From NCBI GenBank assembly GCA_039105265.1, contig JAPFFF010000021.1, positions 2,356,001-2,420,000 of the forward strand: DNA of 64,000 nt, given 5' to 3'. Below the pieces are notes generated by a model. The model searched no databases. It saw only the letters and a list, made by a program, of their open reading frames with translations, and was not told where the DNA came from. How positions within the stretch are numbered: position 1 is the stretch's first letter; every line of letters starts with the position of its first letter. The stretch is from Tritrichomonas musculus. Its lineage: Eukaryota; Parabasalia; Tritrichomonadida; Tritrichomonadidae. Shown here in pieces: positions 40,466 to 49,309 of this stretch. A program made the translations under genes and the position numbers.

Positions 40466-41084
40466 TACTATTTTAAAAATGAAATTAAAGTTAAAATTTT
40501 GTCATTATTGAAAACTATTTGATGATGGCAAAATACCAATTGAAATTTGAGAACAAATTGAAAATTATAATTCAAAATGTCTCATGAGACAATATGAAAG
40601 AAAAAAAAAGACGATAGATAATAAAAAAAATTCGAATTTATTTATAAATATAGTAAACCAAAATTTTAAAATTGTTATCTTTATATAAATTTTTGGTTTT
40701 TTTGTAAACAAAATTTTCTCACTTGTAGAAATTCGGCGGTATACATTATTTTTTGATTATTATTCAATATAATTATATAACAACACAATCATATATAAGC
40801 AGTAGAAAAAAATACAACGTAGAAAAAAAAAAGAACATTTTTTCAAAAAAAAAGCATGAGTAGCTACTCATAAAAATTGGATTTTCCGAAAACCAACCTG
40901 TTTTTGGATAAAAAAGAATTTCTTATTATCGTTGAGTTTTCGGAAAAAAGGTTAGTTTTGAGCAAGCTTTTTTTTTTTTTTTTTTTTTTTTAATGAATAC
41001 CCTCTATTATAAAAAAAAAGCTATTTGCTTTATTTTCTAGTCAGATTTTGAGATATATATCAAAAATGGGAAACAAAAAACTTA
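40466..41084. other. Intergenic region
   Basis: No gene seen. It includes the words AGTAGCTACTCATAA near 40860 that also occur at 1205 and 35490, and a near-repeat of GGTTTTCGGAAAA in both orientations at 40885-40950 (CCGAAAACCAACC / GGTTAGTTTTGAG), then a T tract near 40970-40992. Confidence 0.35.
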
Positions 41085-42788
41085 CTAGGAAATTAAGCAA
41101 TCTGTTGGTGTTTCTATTGTAGTAATTTTGACTTTTGAATTGAGATCTAATATAGAAATATTTATTTTTGAAGGTATTGTGATTTCTTTCAATGAAATGC
41201 AGTCTTTGAAAGCCGACTTTCCGATTGCTGTCACCGAAGAAGGAATTAATAACTGAATTAATGAAGAACATCCTCTAAAAGCTCCTTCTCCAATTGATTT
41301 TAGAGAAGATGGAGACTCAAATATTGTTTGTGCAATATTTTTGCATTCATAAAAGGCATATAATCCAATTGAAGTTAATGAAGAAGGAAGAACTATTTGC
41401 TTTAATGAAACGCATTCTTTAAATGCGCAATCGCCAATTGATGACAACGATGAAGGACTTTGGAATGAAATTTGCTTCAATAATGAACAATTCTGAAAAG
41501 CGCGGTTTCCAATTGAAGTTACCGAAGATGGAATCGATATTTCTGTTAAAGAGGAACAATCAAGAAAAGCAATTGAATCAATTGACTTCAATATAGATTG
41601 TGAATCAAATGATATTTGAGTCAGTGCAGTGCATTGCTGGAAAGCTCCTTCTTGAATTTCGGATAAAGAAGGTGGAATAGATATTTGAGCTATTGAAGTG
41701 CACATTTCAAAAGAAAACATTCCAAGTGAAGCAATAGAAGATCCGTTTTCAAACAAAATTTGATGTAATGATGTGAATCCTTTAAATGCAGCTTTTTCAA
41801 TTGATATTACAGAAGAAGGAATAGTTATTTGCTTTAATAATGGACAATTATCAAAAACTTCTTTACTTATTGAAACCAGTTTAGAATGATCTTCAAATAA
41901 TACTTGTTTTAATAAAGAACATCCATTGAAAGCTTTTTTTTGAATATAAGTTACAGAAGAAGGGATTTTTATTTGAATTAACGACGAACAATTTTCAAAA
42001 ACTTTCTTTCCAATTGAAACCAAATTAGAATGATCATCAAATAAAACTTGTGCTAATAAAGAGCATCCTTTGAAAGCTTCTCTTTCAATTGAAGTTACAG
42101 AAAAAGGTATTTTTATTTGAGTCAATGAAGTGCATAAACTAAAAGCGCTTTCTTTAATTAATGTTACAGAAGAAGCAATTGAAACTCGCTCCAATGATTC
42201 GCATTCAGCGAAAGCATTCATGCCAATCACAGTCACTGATGAAGGAATAACTATTTCTTTTAATGATTTGCAGCTATCAAAAGCATAAGTATCAATAAAA
42301 GTGACAGAAGAAGGTATTGTTACATCTTTCAATGAACTGCAAAAAGTAAACGCGCATCTGGAGATCTTTTTTATTGAAGATGAAATTTTAACTTGTTTTA
42401 AAGATCGGCATTTAAAGAAAATGCATGATCCAATAGATATTACTGATGGAGGAATTGTTATTTCAACTAGTGAAGTACAAAAATTGAAAGCATTATCACC
42501 AATATTTGTTACTGATGGAGGAATTGTTATTTTGACTAATGAAGTACATTCTCTGAAAGCTTGGAAATCAATATTTTTTACTGAAGGAGGAATTGTTATT
42601 TGTTTCAATGCGTAACACCTTCGAAAAGCAGAACCTCCAATCGATATTATGGAAGAAGGAAGCAAAACTTGCGTTAATTCAGTACACTTTCTAAGCGATC
42701 TCTCTCCAAGTGTTTTAATATTTGGAGGAATTACAATTTTAAGTAACGAATAAATGTATGTAATTTGAAAAGTCTGATTAGAACTCAT
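41085..42788 (-). CDS. BspA-like leucine-rich repeat protein
   Basis: 567 residues with about 23 repeats of the 23-residue BspA pattern (SLTEISIPSSVTSIGNRAFQNC). Some repeats are longer variants with SLLKQVLFEDHSKLVSISKEVF. No signal peptide or TM. The frame is open upstream of the ATG at 42788 and encodes an ankyrin-like helix pair (AIKEAASKCRIDIVYYL) up to an A7 run at the end of the DUF3447 gene at 42893. A single-base slip in that run would fuse the two genes into one DUF3447-ankyrin-BspA protein. Ends at TAG-TAA near 41083. The repeats are diverged at DNA level. Confidence 0.85.
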   Translation of the reverse strand: MSSNQTFQITYIYSLLKIVIPPNIKTLGERSLRKCTELTQVLLPSSIISIGGSAFRRCYALKQITIPPSVKNIDFQAFRECTSLVKITIPPSVTNIGDNAFNFCTSLVEITIPPSVISIGSCIFFKCRSLKQVKISSSIKKISRCAFTFCSSLKDVTIPSSVTFIDTYAFDSCKSLKEIVIPSSVTVIGMNAFAECESLERVSIASSVTLIKESAFSLCTSLTQIKIPFSVTSIEREAFKGCSLLAQVLFDDHSNLVSIGKKVFENCSSLIQIKIPSSVTYIQKKAFNGCSLLKQVLFEDHSKLVSISKEVFDNCPLLKQITIPSSVISIEKAAFKGFTSLHQILFENGSSIASLGMFSFEMCTSIAQISIPPSLSEIQEGAFQQCTALTQISFDSQSILKSIDSIAFLDCSSLTEISIPSSVTSIGNRAFQNCSLLKQISFQSPSSLSSIGDCAFKECVSLKQIVLPSSLTSIGLYAFYECKNIAQTIFESPSSLKSIGEGAFRGCSSLIQLLIPSSVTAIGKSAFKDCISLKEITIPSKINISILDLNSKVKITTIETPTDCLIS

Positions 42789-42892
42789 TTTTGATAAATA
42801 ATAATAAACAATATCAATTCGACATTTAGAAGCTGCTTCTTTAATGGCATCATTTTTAAAACAAAATAAATAAAACTTTATTAAAACAAAGT

Positions 42893-44065
42893 TTATTTTT
42901 TTAAAATTATATTAAAAAACAAAGTGATAAATTGAATTAAACAATAAATTTTTGTTAGAATTTTAATTGGTCCTATTATTTCTTTCAAATAATTCATATG
43001 AAAATCAACAATTTTCTGGTAGTTATAACAGCACAAATAATAGAATGCAAAATCTTTAGAATAATCAATTAAAAAGTACGAATAATTGTGACTTTCTAAA
43101 ATTGATTTAACAACTGTTTCATTAAAAACAAATCGTTCTCCAGATAATTTTTCTTCAAAATATTTAGCAAACTCATTATGATGACATTTAATTGACTCAC
43201 TAAAACAATTTTTAAGATCATCTTCATATTGTTTTATATTGATATAATTAATATGATTGACAAGAAAGTCAGAATTATTTGAATGAATGGCATAAATCCA
43301 AATTGATTGATTTATTTCAGCATTATTTAATAACAAATACTTGAAAATTTGAACTGATGCAAAAAAAGCTGCATATTCAATTAATGTCGGATTATTTTCA
43401 ATCAAAAAAACGTTTGTCTCAAAAATTGATGGTTTAATTGAACTTGAAACCGGTAAAAGTGCTGAATTAATATATTGAACGAATTCTTCAATTAAATCTT
43501 GACGAATTAATGTACAAATATATGAATCGTTTTCACCAATTCGACGTTTTTCTTCATATTCTGCAATATCAATCGATTGCGGAGAGAAATTGGGCATTTC
43601 GGGAATGAAAAAATCTGAAAAATTTAATCCATTTTTTTCTTTTTTATTTTTCATTAAATTACAAACTTCCTCGTTAATGGTGACGAATTTTTCTTTAATA
43701 AGAAATAGAAGAAGAATTTTGTTGCCTTCAAATATGTTGTATATTTGGATATTTGTCATAAAATTCACGATTTTTTCTTTGAAAAAAAGAAGAATTTTTT
43801 CAATTTTTACAAAAAAATTTTGATGTCGCTTATGATGGTTGGCTATACATACAATCAATTTAAGGAAATGCTCAAATTCTTGGCCGATATTTGCAATATT
43901 CTGCTCTTCAATTGTTTGAAGTAATTTATCAAAATTTTCATCATCATTTTCAGATGAAAATTCTAAATCTGAATTGGAATCTTCTATAAATTCAAGAAGA
44001 GCGTCATATAAAACTTCTTTTTGCTTTATGTACTCTTGATTTTCCTTCTCCACTTTTACCATCAT
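42893..44065 (-). CDS. DUF3447 family protein
   Basis: 390 residues from the ATG pair at 44065 (MMVKVEKENQEYIKQ); a longer frame to 44311 exists but overlaps the divergent gene at 44108 and lacks family similarity. Family motifs: FEHFLKLIVCIANHHKRHQN, IFEGNKILLLFLIKEKF, RRIGENDSYICTLIRQD, SIFETNVFLIENNPTLIEYA, SIWIYAIHSNN and SIKCHHNEFAKYF. It ends at an A7 run followed by TAA. The BspA ORF downstream is in the adjacent frame and starts with the ankyrin unit that normally follows this domain, so the two are likely parts of one ancestral gene. Confidence 0.8.
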   Translation of the reverse strand: MMVKVEKENQEYIKQKEVLYDALLEFIEDSNSDLEFSSENDDENFDKLLQTIEEQNIANIGQEFEHFLKLIVCIANHHKRHQNFFVKIEKILLFFKEKIVNFMTNIQIYNIFEGNKILLLFLIKEKFVTINEEVCNLMKNKKEKNGLNFSDFFIPEMPNFSPQSIDIAEYEEKRRIGENDSYICTLIRQDLIEEFVQYINSALLPVSSSIKPSIFETNVFLIENNPTLIEYAAFFASVQIFKYLLLNNAEINQSIWIYAIHSNNSDFLVNHINYINIKQYEDDLKNCFSESIKCHHNEFAKYFEEKLSGERFVFNETVVKSILESHNYSYFLIDYSKDFAFYYLCCYNYQKIVDFHMNYLKEIIGPIKILTKIYCLIQFITLFFNIILKK

Positions 44066-44074
44066 TTTGAAATG

Positions 44075-44091
44075 TGAAATGTGATATGAAA
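44075..44091 (-). promoter_or_regulatory. Candidate promoter element, second copy of TTTCATATCACATTTCA
   Basis: Minus-strand copy nine bases before the ATG at 44065, identical over 17 bases to 37285-37301. It lies in the 42-bp gap between two divergent genes, so it may serve both. A TCACATTTCACATTT series gives several possible initiators. Confidence 0.35.
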
Positions 44092-44107
44092 TATAAATAA
44101 ATTTATT

Positions 44108-44680
44108 ATGACGGACCAGTCTAATGGGATTGTGGAAGTCAATCGACATCTTCAAAAGTTGTTTGAGGAACCCTTGGGGCAGAGGAATTTGCCTGAGCTT
44201 TTGACAGCCTTTAGCTGTGATGAGATCGAAAAGATGAAAGCAGTTCCGGGAAAGGAGATGAGTTACGGTGATAGCTTTTGGTTGGTAGAGATGATTGAAG
44301 AGTTTGCACAAGCGAGGGGCATAAATCTAAATTCTTTGTGTTATTTAGCAAATTGTATTAATCGTTTAGACGAAAACAATTTATTATACTCAGAGCTTCA
44401 AAATCTTGGCTACTATAAAATTCCTACTCTTAAAGAGGCGATAAGCTTTTTAGACGATTCCTTTGAAGATGGAGAAACAACCTTGAAACAGAAATTTTGT
44501 AATTTTCGAGAACTGGAAAGGCTGATTTCGAGAATGAGAGACCTGGTGGAAGATAGAATGAATGGTTTGGATGTTGAAGCATCTCCTTTTTGGGGAACAA
44601 ATGATTACGAAAAATTAGTTGATGAATTAGAATACAGATATGCTTTGCACTTCTTGGAAACTTTGACAATCCTAAATTAG
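44108..44680 (+). CDS. Hypothetical protein, 190 aa
   Basis: Clean ATG and TAG, higher GC than neighbours and no gaps. The sequence is mostly helical and acidic (LQKLFEEPLGQRNLPELLTA, MIEEFAQARGINLNSLCYLA, FRELERLISRMRDLVEDRMN, YEKLVDELEYRYALHFLETL). No TM, signal or catalytic motif. It is transcribed head-to-head with the DUF3447 gene from a 42-bp gap. Composition suggests a conserved, expressed gene, but I do not recognise it. Confidence 0.65.
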   Translation: MTDQSNGIVEVNRHLQKLFEEPLGQRNLPELLTAFSCDEIEKMKAVPGKEMSYGDSFWLVEMIEEFAQARGINLNSLCYLANCINRLDENNLLYSELQNLGYYKIPTLKEAISFLDDSFEDGETTLKQKFCNFRELERLISRMRDLVEDRMNGLDVEASPFWGTNDYEKLVDELEYRYALHFLETLTILN

Positions 44681-44986
44681 GAAGTCCAATTTAGAAGTAT
44701 TACAAAGTGAAAAAGTTTATTATTAAGATATTGTGTACCATTTGGGTTTTATCATTAAAATGATTAAAAAAAATCTTAAAATTTTTATACAGCATTTAAA
44801 CTTAAACATAATTATCATATAAAAAATTGTTTTATAAAAAGAAAATATAAAAATTGAGATAATTCAAAAATCATATCGGAAGATGATTTTTGTAATCGAC
44901 AAATTTTATTTTTAAAATATAACCCTATAAACATATCCAATATTGCAATCTTAAAAGAAAATCCAAAAGATCAAAAATACATTTTA

Positions 44987-45037
44987 TTTGTTGGTTGACT
45001 TCATATTTTTTTGGAGAAAGTGAAGTCAACCAACAAA
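44987..45037. repeat. 17-bp arm hairpin downstream of the 190-aa gene
   Basis: Perfect inverted repeat TTTGTTGGTTGACTTCA (44987-45003) and its complement (45021-45037) with a 17-base loop. It could be a small MITE or a 3' structure. The remainder of 44681-46048 holds long A and T tracts (about 45294-45344 and 45411-45434) and no clear gene. Confidence 0.7.
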
Positions 45038-45293
45038 GTATTATTTATTTATTATAATTGATAATTACTGTATTTACTATTTCCAGGAGTTAGCATAAGT
45101 CAGCATTCTAGAAAATGCATTTTATATATTGTTGCAGTTTTAATTCGGTCGTCAGTTGTAATAATAAGAAATATCATCTTTTAGACAACTTTTAAAAGCT
45201 CAACAGCATTAATATTATGGACTCCAACAGCATTGGTATCTAAAAGTCTGCAGCCAACTCGATGTCCAAAAGTAACTAGATCAAATAAAATTC

Positions 45294-45347
<54 letters not shown>

Positions 45348-46048
45348 AAAAATTCATCATCTTAATGATCATTAAGAATGCTAATTCCAGCACAATTTTA
45401 TATTCATTTTTTTTTTTTTTTTTTTTTTTTTTTTCCACTTTCAAGAACAACATCCCAATTTAAATTAAGTCCATTTTCATCATCAGAAAAAGTAATGGAT
45501 GGTGAAATGGATAATTTCAGATCCAATGAACTGACATGGATCCTGATTGTATTTTTCTCGAACCTTTTATAAAAAAAAAAAAAAATATAAACTAACAGTT
45601 CTTTTCAATTTTCTATTAAAAATAAAAAATTGAGATGAATCAAAGCTCAGTTCGTTTTTATATGGTTTACAGTATACTAATTGTATAGTTTACAAAAGAA
45701 ACAATTTTTATATAGGTAAATTTAGGTCAAATGCGAACTGTTAGTTTAGTTATATGCTTATAAATTGATGGATCTTGCTAAAATTTAAAATTTGATTTTT
45801 TCTTTTAACTTGCCAACTTAGAGGACAACTGCATGGATCAAGTTCTTTTTTAAATGCAGAGCATTCTCATAATTTAAATTTTAAAAAACGTTATTCATAA
45901 AAATTGAAAAGAAAAAAGATCAACCAAATAAATTGTGAGTAAATGAAAATGTCATCAAAAATTGTAAGAAAAAATTCCAACTGGCTTTTGAGTTTAATTT
46001 TTTTTTCCCATATTGAAAAAGTTCTAAATTTTAATTTGACAATTTTAA

Positions 46049-48167
46049 ATGGCTGATTTCGACGAGATACGCGACGTTGGAGCAAAGGTTCGAGAAAAAT
46101 ATAATCAAGATCCTAGCCAAGACGATTGGTTTAATATATCATCTAATATCTCAAAAAAATGTTTCGCGTATTATGGACCTTGAAGAAAGTGCAGATAACA
46201 TTTTATCTTCAATATTTTTTGGAGAAGATCAATTCGATGATATCCCAGAAGAAGAAGAAGAAGAATCTATTATCGATGGAGGAGAAGGAATTGAAGATAA
46301 TGAAAAAGATAGTCCTCAAAAATTTTTCGATGATCAAATTAACAAATTATCTGATGATCTTACAATTTCATATGACCTTTCTTACCTCTTACTTAAAAAT
46401 AATGGGTGGTCTTCGAGTGCCACTACGAATGCATGGATCCTAAACCAAAAAGATATATTAAATTCATTACATATCAAATTAGGAAGTCCGAATTTCCCCA
46501 AAATCAACTCACCAATTACTGCCTGTCCATGTGGTATAGGTTCATGTCCATTATGCCTTGATGACAAAGAATTACTAAAATTATATTGTGGTCATACGAT
46601 ATGTCGCGATTGCTTAGCTTCTGAAATAACTACATTAATTGACAGCAACAAGCTTCCAATATGTCGAGAACAAGACGAAAAAAGTCGTAAACAATGTTGT
46701 TCAGAAATTGTACCATCTGACATATATAGTTTTATCACAGATCAAAAAATTTTAGATAGATATCATCAAATTAGATTGAAATCAGAGTGTGAAAATTCAC
46801 CAGAAGCCAAAATTTGTTCAGTTTGCAAGTCGTTGATCACCAAAGTTGACGATATTGGTTGTCATACAGGCTTGTGTCCAAATTGCCATTTTGCTAAATG
46901 CCTCAAATGCCAGTTTGAAGGCTCACATGCGCCTCTAGTGAATTGCAAGCATGTTAGCGAGTTCACAGTTGAAATTAAGAACAAAATGAAGCTCCTTGAA
47001 CAAGCACAAACTTTGTGGTATGTTCGAGAAGAGCGTCTTCGATTCCATAGAAGAAAACACCAAAATGAATTTTTGCCTTATTTTGACAACATCATCTCGA
47101 ATTATCGAAAAATCATGTCGAAATGCGACAATGAAGAACTTGCAAAAATAGCGAAATTTGAAGCTGAGCTTAAAGAAAGCGAAAGCAAATTATCAAGAGC
47201 CATTGGTCATGCAAGCAATGAAGAAGTGGAGAGAATTGAAAAGGAAGTTGAATCCAATAGAAAAAGTTATCAAAGAAGCAAAAGTGAACATAAAATAGAA
47301 GGACAGGATCGTTAGAAATACCTAACTCGATTAAACAAATGGAAGCAATATTACATATGGTCAATTACAGAAGAAAGGCATCCATTCCAGAATGGAATTT
47401 TAAAGTTCAAGAAGAAATTGAATCGATTAATTGACCAATCAACTGTTTCTTCCATTGATGAAGAAAAGAATACTGCGCAATTGACCAAAATGTGCCCAAA
47501 ATGTGGCGTTCCACTGTACAAGCGAGGTGGATGTCATTATGTTCAATGCGGAAACTGTCGATATGAATTCTGCTGGATTTGTGATCAAAAGTGGGAGCCT
47601 CCGCACGGAGATCATCACGTGTGTCCTATCTATTCACTTAATGCTGGACAGATTACCAATCATGTTATTGATGGAATTGATTACGATGATCCAAAAGACA
47701 CCAAGTTTTATCCATTGCCGTTGGATCTTGAAAAATCAGCCGAATTTTCTAAATGGAACAATTTATACATGGAGTATAACAAAAACTCTAAGAAATACGA
47801 TGACCTTCTCAATCTCTTCGCCGAAAATAATGACAAGAATTCGGTACGAAATATGCTTATCAAATCTTTAATGGCTGAAAACAGCGAATCGACTTCCATC
47901 GAATTGGCCACAAAAATACTAAATGACATCTTATTTGCGCAATCAGTTATGACATGGGGCTACCCTCAGATGTTTTACATGTTAAATAACCCTGTGTCTT
48001 ATAAGTTTGTCGAATATTCACTCTTAGAACTTGAAAATTTGATTAAAGATGCTTTGGAGGTTGTAAAGTCAAGCTCAATTCCAAATCCAACAGGATATTT
48101 TGAAAACAGTCTTGATATTATTAGAAAGAAAATTCAATCAATAACAAGCACATGCGAGACTTATTAA
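46049..48167 (+). pseudogene. RBR (RING-IBR-RING) E3 ubiquitin ligase, frameshifted with one in-frame TAG
   Basis: The ancestral start is probably ATG 46049 (MADFDEIRDVGAKV); a frameshift near 46180 joins to LEESADNILSSIFFGEDQFD, which also has its own ATG at 46173. An acidic stretch follows, then RING1 (CPLCLDD ... LYCGHTICRDCL), the IBR (CSVCKSLITKVDDIGCHTG, CPNCHFAKCLKC) and a coiled-coil linker. TAG at 47313-47315 interrupts the linker, and the same frame continues to RING2/Rcat (CPKCGVPLYKRGGCHYVQC) with the putative catalytic Cys of GGC, then FCWICDQ. The C-terminal Ariadne-like helical part ends at 48167. RBR ligases pass ubiquitin through that Cys. All zinc ligands look intact, so decay is recent or the stop is read through. 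Confidence 0.7.
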
Positions 48168-48240
48168 GTTTTTTTAAACCAAGTTTTGATTTTTTTTATA
48201 AAAACATTAATTTGTATATTTTACTTTTTTTTTATTTGGA

Positions 48241-48370
48241 GATATTTTTTACCCCAACGATTAAGGTCAATATTGACCTTGTATCGTACCTCAGAAAAAA
48301 TTGGCGAAAAGGTACGATATTTTTTACCCCAACGATTAAGGTCAATATTGACCTTGTATCGTACCTCAGA
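48241..48370. repeat. Perfect 55-bp direct repeat, period 75, each with an 18-bp palindrome
   Basis: 48241-48295 and 48316-48370 are identical. Each contains AAGGTCAATATTGACCTT (48263-48280 and 48338-48355), a perfect palindrome, and GTATCGTACC, which is complementary to the GGTACGATAT that starts the second unit. It lies just after the RBR gene. Identity of both copies suggests recent duplication; a binding-site function is inference. Confidence 0.8.
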
Positions 48371-48929
48371 GAACTTTTTTTTACTTCAGGCTTGCGAAAA
48401 GGGCAGGCCTGGGTAAATTTACGGACAAAACATGTGGCTCGTGTGAATTTTGCTTCCTCTCAATTTTAAAAAGTTTACCCTTGTAATTTTCTCTTTACTA
48501 TTTATTTCAGCATTTTAATTTTTAAATAAGAGAATTCGTTTAAATAAATACTAACAACTTCAACATCATTATATTTAGCTGCATCTAGTATTGCTGCTAT
48601 ATAAAAAAATTTTGATGCATCTGATTTTTATTATGAATAACTTTTTTATATCACATTTCATTTTAAATTAGAGCAGAATGATTTCGGCTTTTTTAAATTT
48701 TTCAGAATTTTTGATAGATTTTTTTTTCCGTAAATCAGGCTTCGACCGTTTAAAAAAGTCCGTAAATCAGGACGCGCGTATAGATTTTTTTTTTCTCAAA
48801 AAAATTGCTCAGTTTTATGATTATTCTTTATGAATTTACAATAATAATAATAATAATAATAAAAATAATTTTTTTTTTTTATTAAAAAAAAAGATATTTC
48901 ATAATAAAAAAGGTTTTTTTAAAAAGCAT

Positions 48930-49270
48930 CAGTAAAAAGTGACTTTTCTGAACTCCAATAAATATTCCATTTCTTGTTCACTCGATTCCGTTTGCAATTA
49001 TAAAGTGATCTGTCTCTAAAAAAAATTTTATAAATAAAATTTATCTGATTTAAAACTTGAGTAAAAAATGACTCTTCTGAGGTCCAACACGCGTGCAGTT
49101 TATTATTTACTTGACTCCATTTGCAGTTTTAATGTCATTTGTTTCCAAATAAAAATTTCCAAAATAGAATTCTTCTTGTTTACGAAGCTTGAGTGGCCTT
49201 TCTGAACACTAGGAGGTATTTCATTTCATGTTCATCTTGATGCCGCCTGCAATTATAAAGTTAACTATCC
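48930..49270. repeat. Degenerate ~120-126-bp tandem repeat, three units
   Basis: Units start at TTTTCTGAAC (about 48954), CTCTTCTGAGG (about 49073) and CTTTCTGAACAC (about 49199). They share a block of the form TTGTTCACTCGATTCCGTTTGCAATTATAAAGT in varied forms. No coding sense was found. It precedes the kinase-Sel1 pseudogene. Confidence 0.6.
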
Positions 49271-49309
49271 ATCCTTGTAGCAGGATGAAAAAAAAAAAAA
49301 TAAAAATAA

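Noticed and set aside
44066-44311. N-terminal 82-codon extension of the DUF3447 gene
   Set aside because: It overlaps the opposite-strand gene at 44108, which has better coding composition. The family N-terminus begins at the MMVKVEK start, where the upstream motif is also found.
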